Both the position numbers and the translations under genes were made by a program. Positions 12,222-26,100 of a DNA stretch of 64,000 bases are shown in pieces. The notes under the pieces were generated by a model, which did not search any database, was not told where the DNA came from, and worked only from the letters and a program-made list of their open reading frames with translations. The stretch's first letter is position 1. Each line of letters opens with the position of its first letter. Source of the DNA: Glandiceps talaboti (Eukaryota; Hemichordata; Enteropneusta; Spengelidae); contig NC_135560.1 in the NCBI RefSeq assembly GCF_964340395.1, forward strand, positions 2,823,998-2,887,997, read 5' to 3'.

Positions 12222-13267
12222 CTGTGAAAAACAAATTTCGCGATATGAATTAAGGTTATCGAAGAGCAATGATGTAATATAAATACAGTAAACATGACAT
12301 TGACCTGTCTATGGGGTATACTATATTAGTCTAGTAATAACAATCTGATGTTTAATATCAGTAGCAAATAATATTTGAGTCATATACCGACATCAATTCC
12401 TTCAATACATCAGTTGTATACATTTTTATAGCTAGTATTTATATAGTTCATTGCCCTGAGAAGTGAGATTATTGTTTCTTTAGACTTTGACCCACGGGGC
12501 CTAGTAACAAGGAAGGTATAATATATAGTAAATAATCTACAATACTGGTGACTTTAAAGTTTACCCAACACAAACTATTGGGCCTTCTAATTCGTTTTGC
12601 AGTTCGGCAAATTATAATGCAAAATTGAACATCTAAATCTGCTTTCTGTTTCTAGTATAGTGATATGTTCTTATCTGCGTCTTCGAGACATCAGTTGTCC
12701 TGAAACGAGATTAATCTACACTTGGTTCCTAACCGATGCACTTATATGGACATATATGAATGCTACGTATACCCTAGTACTCAGAATCTGTATTTATTAT
12801 TGTTGGGTTGAGTCGAAACCTCTACTGTTATGAAGTGGTTATTATGGAATCGTCAATTCCAAAATTGTCCATGCCCATTATTGTTCATGTGATATTACAA
12901 GAAGGTATCTTACCAGTTCTGCTTTTTCGATGTTTTCAACAGGTATCTCTAACAGCATAAATGTTTCTGTGTCGTTGAAGAATTTCGACGTTGTCACGAG
13001 AGTGTGAAATTTACCTATTGGCTCCAGTGATTTGATTCTATCAAATTCCTTGTAGAGAGAGGATGGGCAGGCTACAATGCGCGTACAAAATCCACTTGTT
13101 ATCCGGTAGTCCGAGTAGGACTTCTCCTGACAGAACCAACAAGTTCCACTCTTGGCTAGGAATGGAATGTCCTCACGGTTCTCTTCACAGAGACAATCAT
13201 CAGAGGTCACATCATTGCCATTACAACCTAGAAGAAAGATGAAAGTAATGATAAGAACAGAATGCAT
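12128..13267 (-). CDS. unrecognised secreted Cys-rich protein (5' two exons, 3' part missing)
   Basis: Minus-strand ATG at 13267 opens a signal peptide (MHSVLIITFIFLLGCNG). The mature part has paired cysteines at 25 and 27, 43 and 46, then 61 and 67, and one N-glycosylation site N98-D-T. Exon 1 (13267-12914, 118 codons) ends at CTG|GTAAGA, phase 0. Exon 2 (12221-12128) follows acceptor TTGTTTTTCACAG|GGAGAG and adds 31 codons with C131 and C142, ending at AATG|GTAAGT. No convincing third exon was found before the transposon at 12006 or beyond it. Family not recognised: the CxC start and short beta-like segments vaguely recall netrin-module proteins, but this is too weak to name. The gene may continue across the element, or may be cut by it. 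Confidence 0.6.
12222..12913 (-). other. intron 1 of the secreted Cys-rich gene
   Basis: 692 bp, minus-strand GTAAGA...CACAG. No repeats or further exons seen. Confidence 0.55.
12914..13267 (-). CDS. secreted Cys-rich protein, coding exon 1
   Basis: Whole exon is 354 nt, in frame from the signal-peptide ATG to a GTAAGA donor. Read past the donor it would hit a stop after 11 more codons, which supports splicing here. Confidence 0.62.
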
Positions 13268-13535
13268 GTCTCCGGGCTCGAACTAATTCGATGACATACA
13301 CGGTAACGAGCTGGCCGACTCTTTAATTGTTGACACAAATGCATATCTAAGCAGCAGCACTCCTTGTCTGTCAAGCAGTACTTGTGTAAGGTCAATAATT
13401 GCCGTACTGTGCACATACACATGATCTTATCTTTTGCAATGTTTCAGAGAGCCTACTTAGATTTTTCTTTTTCTTAGGGCAGTGGCAAACTATCGGCTAG
13501 ATCGTCTAAAAAACCTACCGTGGGAACAAAAAAAA

Positions 13536-13566
<31 letters not shown>

Positions 13567-13588
13567 TGTATGTATGTATGTATGTATA

Positions 13589-13619
<31 letters not shown>

Positions 13620-13660
13620 ATGTATGTATGTATGTATGTATGTATGTATGTATGTATGTC
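13536..13660. repeat. (TATG)n microsatellite with central GT tract
   Basis: ATGT units from 13537, a short TGTGTGTGTGTG interruption near 13587-13601, then ATGT units to about 13659. The 81-codon frame across it is a repeat translation. Confidence 0.97.
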
Positions 13661-15137
13661 TGTCAAAATGCAAGCAGCAAAATATTACCAAATTAAAGGT
13701 ATTTTAAAAGAAAAAAAATCAACGTAAAATGATCAGCCAGTAGGCCAGAAGCCCACCAAACCGTACATCACATGTAACAATTCTATTGGTAGATAGATAG
13801 ATATTTGAATGTTGGAAGTCATGTTAACTTGGTCGTTAAAAACGTTCCTAAAGTTAAAGCGGCCATACTGAGCTACGTTTCAATGTTAACAATGCCGTAT
13901 TATCGATTATAAACAATTGTTCTTTGTCATCTCATATTTATATAATTAATTCAGGGAAAATAGTACGACGCAGTTAGGCCTAAAAATGTATGTTTCCGAT
14001 TACGCTCAATTTTAGAATAGGTAGGTAGATTTTTCATTTAATTTTATTATATTTTTTACATGTGTTTCATGTCTAGTTCAGGTAGTTATATTTTCTGTTG
14101 TTTTCCATATGGTCTCTGTGTTGTTGGTTTCTTCCCATCAGATATAAAGCCATTACAGATTGGAAGAACAGTTTTATATTGCCTTTTTAAGTTGATGTCA
14201 GTTTTCGCATCGAGACTTCGCAATTGTCGCGATTTTATTATTTTTTTCTCGAATATATAAAAAAGGGTTTAAAACTAGATGGGGTCGGGTAACCGGAACC
14301 AAACAATTTTTTTAGGCCTAACAGTCCGAGTGAATGTGTTTGTGCATGCAGTGAGTGACTTAGCATTGTGCAGCATGAGACTTCTAATACTGTGAACTGA
14401 CTTATTGGTATTCAAAATCTGAAACGAAGCGATAGGGTTATAAACGGAGATTTTATAAGAAGATAACACAGGGGACAAACTATTTCTTTCCTTGGTTATT
14501 TAAAAACAGTCCAACTAGGAATACAGTTCAGGCGAAGTGTACATCGATATGAAGACTTTCTCATATGAATGACGTCATCTAATAACACATACATTTTTCA
14601 TTTTTTGACCTACGCAACATACAATCGGGAATGCTGACACACTTCCATCGTTTACTTGGTAAAAATAGGATATCTATAACTGTTATAGCTCAGTAATATG
14701 TAGAATTTTAGAAAACGAGAAAACATAAAACGGCAAGTTATTTAAATTTAAATTTACTTGATAACATGGAAGTATAAAGTTTTGATTATCCAACTTAGCA
14801 GTTAATGTCAACCAACACTACACAATTTTACGGCCATGAAATTTATATTTCATGTGACTCTTGTCCAGCTCATAATACCTTACTGTTTTATGGATATGAA
14901 GGACACATTATTGTTAGAAGACCCATCATATTGTTAGTTTATCCAATGAATGCCGTTTTTCTGGAATAAAAATTACGTAATTGTTCAACAATGTGAATTA
15001 GTGTACAATTGTCATTCTTCACAGCTATATTTGATAATAGAGACTGCAGCATGAAACTATAATGGAGAGTTATTGTATTTTACGCGTTATGTTATATCCA
15101 GACCAAAATAATCGACGTACGCGCTCATCCTAAAATT
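13661..15137. other. AT-rich region upstream of the NRF1-type motif
   Basis: No supported gene. A perfect cAMP-response-element palindrome TGACGTCA lies at 14570-14577. TTTAGGCCTA-like words recur near 13977 and 14312. Open frames at 14060-14260 (+) and 14275-14478 (-) have no domain support. Confidence 0.45.
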
Positions 15138-15147
15138 GCGCATGCGC
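15138..15147. promoter_or_regulatory. perfect NRF1-type palindrome, candidate promoter
   Basis: GCGCATGCGC matches the established NRF1 consensus exactly. It sits in a small CpG-bearing patch (ACGTACGCGCTC just upstream) within AT-rich DNA, 11 bp before an ATG in strong context (AACCATGG at 15154-15161). NRF1 sites at this distance are typical of core promoters of broadly expressed animal genes. Confidence 0.4.
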
Positions 15148-15157
15148 GTGTGTAACC

Positions 15158-15252
15158 ATGGCAACGGACTTGGAACGAGTATCTAATTTAGCTGAAAGAA
15201 TGCAGCAGCGATTCTCCGTATCAGTTTACTGTACTGTGACTGCTCTTTAAAG
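15158..15252 (+). other. possible first exon / short ORF downstream of NRF1 motif
   Basis: ATG at 15158 in strong Kozak-like context starts a 30-codon frame (MATDLERVSNLAERMQQRFS...) that stops at TAA 15248-15250, two bases before a good donor AAAG|GTATGT at 15253. This is either a 5' UTR exon with an upstream ORF, or a first coding exon spliced earlier at a weaker site (TCC|GTATCA at 15218). No second exon was identified. If the gene runs on the + strand, its first intron would hold the 20-kb satellite. Confidence 0.3.
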
Positions 15253-15850
15253 GTATGTAGCAGAGAAAATATATGAAACAATGTTTAATTTCAAGAAACC
15301 ATAGTGATTTATACTTTGCAGGCTACTAACCTTGAAAGCTGTTTTTTTTCCGATTGCAATATCGATTGCACTACAATTCTCTGATAATACAAATACTTTC
15401 ATAGCCATGGAAACCCAATATTTTATTAGGTTTGCCCTAGACTGACGTCGACAAAATTATCCATTAATTGAGTATTTCATCTATTTATCGGAACATTACG
15501 TCAACCATATTGTGTTGCTTTACTGAAGAAACCACGTCGATGACCACCTGTCACAAGGAAAACAACGTGTGTCGTGTTTGCTTTGAAGGGATAGATAATT
15601 CCACCATTCACAGCTTTAATAATACCAGGAACATTTGTTGATCAATGTTGTAGTGATTGCATGGATATATGATGACATGCAGTCTAACTGTGTTGTGTTC
15701 ACTTTTTAACGTAATGCACAGTAAATCTCACAGTGTATTCACTGTACTATGAATAGTCAAGAAAGAATTTCAACTTGATCAATTATAAGGGATTTGCCCC
15801 AAACTATGATCAATGAATATTGATAATTTGATCGAACAGTTTTCCATATA

Positions 15851-16279
15851 TACTATCCGTACTAGAAGTATTGGTGACAGCCATACATACAGATAGTCTA
15901 TACTAGAAGTATTGGTAACAGCCATACATACAGATAGTCTATACTAGAAGTATTGGTAACAGCCATACATACAGATAGTCTATACTAGAAGTATTGGTGA
16001 CAGCCATACATACAGATAGTCTATACTAGAAGTATTGGTAACAGCCATACATACAGATAGTCTATACTAGAAGTATTGGTGACAGCCATACATACAGATA
16101 GTCTATACTAGAAGTATTGGTGACAGCCATACATACATATAGTCCATACTAGAAGTATTGGTAACAGCCATACATACAGATAGTCTATACTAGAAGTATT
16201 GGTGACAGCCATACATACAGATAGTCTATACTAGAAGTATTGGTAACAGCCATACATACAGATAGTCTATACTAGAAGT
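15851..16279. repeat. 41-bp minisatellite, about 10 copies
   Basis: Unit contains TACTAGAAGTATTGGTAACA then GCCATACATACAGATAGTCTA. The main variation is GGTGACAG versus GGTAACAG, with rare CATATAGTCC. Confidence 0.95.
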
Positions 16280-16518
16280 CAACAATATGGAATTCATATC
16301 ATCCATAAAATTATTCATTCACTCATTTTATTCTATTTCACGAGTAAAATAGTCAGAGTTAATCAAAGTGACTTCATATCACACTTAAAGTTATCGCACT
16401 TTTTCATTTCATTTTTACAAACGTTATTCTCTACAATCCTAGTGGCGTTCCCATACACGTACGGTTCAAAAAGATAACAGGAACAGCAACTTTGAAACAG
16501 TGTCACATATGATATATA

Positions 16519-16622
16519 TCTCTGGTTTTCTATTTGTGGTGTTGTCATTCACCCTTAGAGAATTGTCATACTTGGTTTTCTATTTGTGGTGTTGTCATCC
16601 ATCTTTAGAGAATTATCATATT
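16519..16622. repeat. two-copy ~54-bp direct repeat
   Basis: GGTTTTCTATTTGTGGTGTT at about 16524 and again at about 16573, each followed by GTCATYCAYC and TTAGAGAATTRTCATA. The 61-codon minus frame at 16363-16548 begins in it and has no domain support. Confidence 0.85.
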
Positions 16623-17118
16623 TGCAAGCAGAATGACCTGACCGACACTAAACGATTCTCAAAATCAACTGGATAGCTACCACAAAAGCTTGTAAAAGGA
16701 TCAGAATCATTCAAAGCGTTTTATCAAACTGTAATCTCAAATTAAACATGGAAAATTAAAATGTCATTTTAATGGTAGGTATGGTTACTTGCAGTCACTA
16801 TCATCTTAGTCATGTTGTACACCATCCATTATACGGCTAGGTGTTCACTTAAGCGATAAAAGAGAGAATGATTTATAGGTTCTACAAATTTAATAATTCA
16901 TCAAACTGATTATATCTACTTCATAACCATGTGAATGACGTCAAACAACCAAGGATTCTTTACCAAATATATACTTAACTGCACGAGTACTATATCGCCT
17001 GTAAACAAAGCATATATCTTACATTTCGATCTGGGACACCTACAATTGTCTGCCGCTCAATACCTGATAAAAATGAATTTATTAGGTTGATACGACAAAT
17101 GTATCTAAGGTCAAATCA
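16623..17118. other. unique stretch before the 47-bp satellite
   Basis: No gene seen. A perfect TGACGTCA lies at 16936-16943. Confidence 0.45.
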
Positions 17119-20100
17119 CATTCATACTGTACTGTGTTTAATCTGTCTACACCATGACTATGTTACTTTCATACTGTACCGTGTTTAATCTGTCTATACC
17201 ATGACTATGTTACTTTCATACTGTACTGTGTTTAATCTGTTTACATAATGACTGTGTTACTTTCATACTGTACTGTGTTTAATCTGTCTATACCATGACT
17301 ATGTTACTTTCATACTGTACTGTGTTTAATCTGTCTACACCATGACTATGTTACTTTCATACTGTACTGTGTTTAATCTGTCTACACCATGACTATGTTA
17401 CTTTCATACTGTACTGTGTTAAATCTGTCTACATCATGACTGTGTTACTTTCTTACTGTACTGTGTTAAATCTGTCTACATCATGACTGTGTTACTTTCA
17501 TACTGTACTGTGATTAATCTGTCTATACTATAACTATGTTACTTTCATACTGTACTGTGTTTAATCTGTCTACACCATGACTATGTTACTTTCATACTGT
17601 ACTGTGTTTAATCTGTCTACACCATGACTATGTTACTTTCATACTGTACTGTGTTTAATCTGTCTACATCATGACTATGTTACTTTCATACTGTACTGTG
17701 TTTAGTCTGTCTACATCATGACTATGTTACTTTCATACTGTACTGTGTTCAATCTGTCTACACCATGACTATCTTACTTTCATACTGTACTGTGTTTAAT
17801 CTGTCTACATCATGACTATGTTACTTTCATACTGTACTGTGTTCAATCTGTCTACACCATGACTATGTTACTTTCATACTGTACTGTTTAATCTGTCTAC
17901 ATCATGACTATGTTACTTTCATACTGTACTGTGTTTAATCTGTCTACACCATGACTATGTTACTTTCATACTGTACTGTGTTTAATCTGTCTACACCATG
18001 ACTATGTTACTTTCATGCTGTACTGTTTAATCTGTCTACACCATGACTATGTTACTTTCATGCTGTACTGTGTTTAATCTGTCTACATCATGACTATGTT
18101 ACTTTCATACTATACTGTGTTTAATCTGACTATCTTACTTTCATACTGTACTGTCTTTAGTCTGTACTGTACTGTGTTTAGTCTGTCTACATCATGACTA
18201 TCTTACTTTCATACTGTACTGTGTTTAATCTGTCTACATCATGACTATCTTACTTTCATACTGTACTGTGTTTAGTCTGTCTACATCATGACTATGTTAC
18301 TTTCATACTGTACTGTGTTTAATCTGTCTACACCATGACTATGTTACTTTCATACTATACTGTGTTTAATCTGTCTACACCATGACTATGTTAATTTCAT
18401 ACTGTACTGTGTTTAATCTGTCTACACCATGACTATGTTACTTTCATACTGTACTGTGTTTAATCTGTCTACACCATGACTATGTTACTTTCATACCGTA
18501 CTGTGTTTAGTCTGTCTACACCATGACTATGTTACTTTCATACTGTACTGTGTTTAATCTGTCTACATCATGACTATGTTACTTTCATACTGTACTGTGT
18601 TTAGTCTGTCTACATCATGACTATGTTACTTTCATACTGTACTGTGTTCAATCTGTCTACACCATGACTATCTTACTTTCATACTGTACTGTGTTTAATC
18701 TGTCTACATCATGACTATGTTACTTTCATACTGTACTGTGTTCAATCTGTCTACACCATGATTATGTTACTTTCATACTGTACTGTTTAATCTGTCTACA
18801 TCATGACTATGTTACTTTCATACTGTACTGTGTTTAATCTGTCTACACCATGACTATGTTACTTTCATACTGTACTGTGTTTAATCTGTCTACACCATGA
18901 CTATGTTACTTTCATGCTGTACTGTTTAATCTGTCTACACCATGACTATGTTACTTTCATGCTGTACTGTGTTTAATCTGTCTACATCATGACTATGTTA
19001 CTTTCATACTATACTGTGTTTAATCTGACTATCTTACTTTCATACTGTACTGTCTTTAGTCTGTACTGTACTGTGTTTAGTCTGTCTACATCATGACTAT
19101 CTTACTTTCATACTGTACTGTGTTTAATCTGTCTACATCATGACTATCTTACTTTCATACTGTACTGTGTTTAGTCTGTCTACATCATGACTATGTTACT
19201 TTCATACTGTACTGTGTTTAATCTGTCTACACCATGACTATGTTACTTTCATACTATACTGTGTTTAATCTGTCTACACCATGACTATGTTAATTTCATA
19301 CTGTACTGTGTTTAATCTGTCTACACCATGACTATGTTACTTTCATACTGTACTGTGTTTAATCTGTCTACACCATGACTATGTTACTTTCATACCGTAC
19401 TGTGTTTAGTCTGTCTACACCATGACTATGTTACTTTCATACTGTACTGTGTTTAATCTGTCTACACCATGACTGTGTTACTTTCATACTGTACTGTGTT
19501 TAATCTGTCTACATCATGACTATGTTACTTTCATACTGTACTGTGTTTAATCTGTCTATACCATGACTATGTTACTTTCATACTGTACTGTGTTCAATCT
19601 GTCTACACCATGACTATGTTACTTTCATACTGTACTGTGTTTAATCTGTCTACATCATAACTATGTTACTTTCATACTGTACTGTGTTTAATCTGTCTAT
19701 ACCATGACTATGTTACTTTCATACTGTACTGTGTTTAATCTGTCTACATCATGACTGTGTTACTTTCATAATGTACTGTGTTTAATCTGTCTACACCATG
19801 ACTATGTTACTTTCATACTGTACTGTGTTTAATCTGTTTACATAATGACTGTGTTACTTTCATACTGTACTGTGTTTAATCTGTCTATACCATGACTATG
19901 TTACTTTCATACTGTACTGTGTTTAATCTGTCTACACCATGACTATGTTACTTTCATACTGTACTGTGTTTAATCTGTTACATCATGACTATGTTACTTT
20001 CATACTATACTGTGTTTAATCTGTCTACATCATGACTATCTTACTTTCATACTGTACTGTGTTTAGTCTGTCTACATCATGACTATCTTACTTTCATACT

Positions 20101-23100
20101 ATACTGTGTTTAATCTGTCTACATCATGACTATCTTACTTTCATACTGTACTGTGTTTAGTCTGTCTACATCATGACTATGTTACTTTCATACTGTACTG
20201 TGTTTAATCTGTCTACACCATGACTATGTTACTTTCATACTGTACTGTGTTTAATCTGTCTACACCATGACTATGTTACTTTCATACTGTACTGTGTTTA
20301 ATCTGTCTACACCATGACTATGTTACTTTCATACTGTACTGTGTTTAATCTGTCTACACCATGACTATGTTACTTTCATACTGTACTGTGTTTAATCTGT
20401 CTACATCATGACTGTGTTACTTTCATACTGTACTGTGTTTAATCTGTCTACATCATGACTATGTTACTTTCATACTGTACTGTGTTCAATCTGTCTACAT
20501 CATGACTGTGTTACTTTCATACTGTACTGTGTTCAATCTGTCTACATCATGACTATGTTACTTTCATACTGTACTGTGTTAAATCTGTCTACACCATGAC
20601 TATGTTACTTTCATACTGTACTGTGTTTAATCTGTCTATACCATGACTATGTTACTTTCATACTGTACTGTGTTTAATCTGTCTACATCATGACTGTGTT
20701 ACTTTCATAATGTACTGTGTTTAATCTGTCTACATCATGACTGTGTTACTTTCATACTGTACCGTGTTTAATCTGTCTATACCATGACTATGTTACTTTC
20801 ATACTGTACTGTGTTTAATCTGTTTACATAATGACTGTGTTACTTTCATACTGTACTGTGTTTAATCTGTCTATACCATGACTATGTTACTTTCATACTG
20901 TACTGTGTTTAATCTGTCTACACCATGACTATATTACTTTCATACTATACTGTGTTTAATCTGTCTACATCATGACTATCTTACTTTCATACTGTACTGT
21001 GTTCAATCTGTCTACATCATGACTATGTTACTTTCATACTGTACTGTGTTAAATCTGTCTACACCATGACTATGTTACTTTCATACTGTACTGTGTTTAA
21101 TCTGTTTACATAATGACTGTGTTACTTTCATACTGTACTGTGTTTAATCTGTCTATACCATGACTATGTTACTTTCATACTGTACTGTGTTTAATCTGTC
21201 TACACCATGATTATGTTATTTCATACTGTACTGTGTTTAATCTGTTACATCATGACTATGTTACTTTCATACTATACTGTGTTTAATCTGTCTACATCAT
21301 GACTATCTTACTTTCATACTGTACTGTGTTTAATCTGTCTACATCATGACTATCTTACTTTCATACTGTACTGTGTTTAGTCTGTCTACATCATGACTAT
21401 GTTACTTTCATACTGTACTGTGTTTAATCTGTCTACACCATGACTATGTTACTTTCATACTGTACTGTGTTAAATCTGTCTACACCATGACTATGTTACT
21501 TTCATACTGTACTGTGTTTAATCTGTCTACACCATGACTATGTTACTTTCATACTGTACTGTGTTTAATCTGTCTACACCATGACTATGTTACTTTCAAT
21601 CTGTACTGTGTTTAATCTGTCTACACCATGACTATGTTACTTTCATACTGTACTGTGTTTAATCTGTCTACACCATGACTGTGTTACTTTCATACTGTAC
21701 TGTGTTCAATCTGTCTACATCATGACTATGTTACTTTCATACTGTACTGTGTTTAATCTGTCTATACCATGACTGTGTTACTTTCATACTGTACTGTGTT
21801 CAAGCTGTCTACATCATGACTATGTTACTTTCATACTGTACTGTGTTAAATCTGTCTACACCATGACTATGTTACTTTCATACTGTACTGTGTTTAATCT
21901 GTCTACATCATGACTGTGTTACTTTCATAATGTACTGTGTTTAATCTGTCTACATCATGACTGTGTTACTTTCATACTGTACCGTGTTTAATCTGTCTAT
22001 ACCATGACTATGTTACTTTCATACTGTACTGTGTTTAATCTGTTTACATAATGACTGTGTTACTTTCATACTGTACTGTGTTTAATCTGTCTATACCATG
22101 ACTATGTTACTTTCATACTGTACTGTGTTTAATCTGTCTACACCATGACTATGTTACTTTCATACTATACTGTGTTTAATCTGTCTACATCATGACTATC
22201 TTACTTTCATACTGTACTGTGTTTAGTCTGTCTACATCATGACTATCTTACTTTCATACTATACTGTGTTTAATCTGTCTACATCATGACTATCTTACTT
22301 TCATACTGTACTGTGTTTAGTCTGTCTACATCATGACTATGTTACTTTCATACTGTACTGTATTTAATCTGTTTACATCATGGCTATGTTACTTTCATAC
22401 TGTACTGTGTTTAATCTGTCTACACCATGACTATCTTACTTTCATACTGTACTGTGTTTAGTCTGTCTACATCATGACTATGTTACTTTCATACTGTACT
22501 GTGTTTTAATCTGTCTACATCATGACTATCTTACTTTCATACTGTACTGTGTTTAGTCTGTCTACATCATGACTATGTTACTTTCATACTGTACTGTGTT
22601 CAATCTGTCTACATCATGACTATGTTACTTTCATACTGTACTGTGTTCAATCTGTCTACACCATGACTATGTTACTTTCATACTGTACTGTGTTTAATCT
22701 GTCTACATCATGACTGTGTTACTTTCATACTGTACTGTGTTTAATCTGTCTACATCATGACTATGTTACTTTCATACTGTACTGTGTTTAATCTGTCTAT
22801 ACCATGACTATGTTACTTTCATACTGTACTGTGTTCAATCTGTCTACACCATGACTATGTTACTTTCATACTGTACTGTGTTTAATCTGTCTACATCATA
22901 ACTATGTTACTTTCATACTGTACTGTGTTTAATCTGTCTATACCATGACTATGTTACTTTCATACTGTACTGTGTTTAATCTGTCTACATCATGACTGTG
23001 TTACTTTCATAATGTACTGTGTTTAATCTGTCTACACCATGACTATGTTACTTTCATACTGTACTGTGTTTAATCTGTTTACATAATGACTGTGTTACTT

Positions 23101-26100
23101 TCATACTGTACTGTGTTTAATCTGTCTATACCATGACTATGTTACTTTCATACTGTACTGTGTTTAATCTGTCTACACCATGACTATGTTACTTTCATAC
23201 TGTACTGTGTTTAATCTGTTACATCATGACTATGTTACTTTCATACTATACTGTGTTTAATCTGTCTACATCATGACTATCTTACTTTCATACTGTACTG
23301 TGTTTAGTCTGTCTACATCATGACTATCTTACTTTCATACTATACTGTGTTTAATCTGTCTACATCATGACTATCTTACTTTCATACTGTACTGTGTTTA
23401 GTCTGTCTACATCATGACTATGTTACTTTCATACTGTACTGTGTTTAATCTGTCTACACCATGACTATGTTACTTTCATACTGTACTGTGTTTAATCTGT
23501 CTACACCATGACTATGTTACTTTCATACTGTACTGTGTTTAATCTGTCTACACCATGACTATGTTACTTTCATACTGTACTGTGTTTAATCTGTCTACAC
23601 CATGACTATGTTACTTTCATACTGTACTGTGTTTAATCTGTCTACATCATGACTGTGTTACTTTCATACTGTACTGTGTTTAATCTGTCTACATCATGAC
23701 TATGTTACTTTCATACTGTACTGTGTTCAATCTGTCTACATCATGACTGTGTTACTTTCATACTGTACTGTGTTCAATCTGTCTACATCATGACTATGTT
23801 ACTTTCATACTGTACTGTGTTAAATCTGTCTACACCATGACTATGTTACTTTCATACTGTACTGTGTTTAATCTGTCTATACCATGACTATGTTACTTTC
23901 ATACTGTACTGTGTTTAATCTGTCTACATCATGACTGTGTTACTTTCATAATGTACTGTGTTTAATCTGTCTACATCATGACTGTGTTACTTTCATACTG
24001 TACCGTGTTTAATCTGTCTATACCATGACTATGTTACTTTCATACTGTACTGTGTTTAATCTGTTTACATAATGACTGTGTTACTTTCATACTGTACTGT
24101 GTTTAATCTGTCTATACCATGACTATGTTACTTTCATACTGTACTGTGTTTAATCTGTCTACACCATGACTATGTTACTTTCATACTATACTGTGTTTAA
24201 TCTGTCTACATCATGACTATCTTACTTTCATACTGTACTGTGTTCAATCTGTCTACATCATGACTATGTTACTTTCATACTGTACTGTGTTAAATCTGTC
24301 TACACCATGACTATGTTACTTTCATACTGTACTGTGTTTAATCTGTTTACATAATGACTGTGTTACTTTCATACTGTACTGTGTTTAATCTGTCTATACC
24401 ATGACTATGTTACTTTCATACTGTACTGTGTTTAATCTGTCTACACCATGACTATGTTATTTCATACTGTACTGTGTTTAATCTGTTACATCATGACTAT
24501 GTTACTTTCATACTATACTGTGTTTAATCTGTCTACAACATGACTATCTTACTTTCATACTGTACTGTGTTTAATCTGTCTACATCATGACTATCTTACT
24601 TTCATACTGTACTGTGTTTAGTCTGTCTACATCATGACTATGTTACTTTCATACTGTACTGTGTTTAATCTGTCTACACCATGACTATGTTACTTTCATA
24701 CTGTACTGTGTTAAATCTGTCTACACCATGACTATGTTACTTTCATACTGTACTGTGTTTAATCTGTCTACACCATGACTATGTTACTTTCATACTGTAC
24801 TGTGTTTAATCTGTCTACACCATGACTATGTTACTTTCAATCTGTACTGTGTTTAATCTGTCTACACCATGACTATGTTACTTTCATACTGTACTGTGTT
24901 TAATCTGTCTACACCATGACTGTGTTACTTTCATACTGTACTGTGTTCAATCTGTCTACATCATGACTATGTTACTTTCATACTGTACTGTGTTTAATCT
25001 GTCTATACCATGACTGTGTTACTTTCATACTGTACTGTGTTCAAGCTGTCTACATCATGACTATGTTACTTTCATACTGTACTGTGTTAAATCTGTCTAC
25101 ACCATGACTATGTTACTTTCATACTGTACTGTGTTTAATCTGTCTACATCATGACTGTGTTACTTTCATAATGTACTGTGTTTAATCTGTCTACATCATG
25201 ACTGTGTTACTTTCATACTGTACCGTGTTTAATCTGTCTATACCATGACTATGTTACTTTCATACTGTACTGTGTTTAATCTGTTTACATAATGACTGTG
25301 TTACTTTCATACTGTACTGTGTTTAATCTGTCTACACCATGACTATGTTACTTTCATACTGTACTGTGTTTAATCTGTCTACACCATGACTATGTTACTT
25401 TCATACTATACTGTGTTTAATCTGTCTACATCATGACTATCTTACTTTCATACTGTACTGTGTTTAGTCTGTCTACATCATGACTATCTTACTTTCATAC
25501 TATACTGTGTTTAATCTGTCTACATCATGACTATCTTACTTTCATACTGTACTGTGTTTAGTCTGTCTACATCATGACTATGTTACTTTCATACTGTACT
25601 GTATTTAATCTGTTTACATCATGACTATGTTACTTTCATACTGTACTGTGTTTAATCTGTCTACACCATGACTATCTTACTTTCATACTGTACTGTGTTT
25701 AGTCTGTCTACATCATGACTATGTTACTTTCATACTGTACTGTGTTTTAATCTGTCTACATCATGACTATCTTACTTTCATACTGTACTGTGTTTAGTCT
25801 GTCTACATCATGACTATGTTACTTTCATACTGTACTGTGTTCAATCTGTCTACATCATGACTATGTTACTTTCATACTGTACTGTGTTCAATCTGTCTAC
25901 ACCATGACTATGTTACTTTCATACTGTACTGTGTTTAATCTGTCTACATCATGACTATGTTACTTTCATACTGTACTGTGTTCAATCTGTCTACACCATG
26001 ACTATGTTACTTTCATACTGTACTGTTTAATCTGTCTACATCATGACTATGTTACTTTCATACTGTACTGTGTTTAATCTGTCTACACCATGACTATGTT

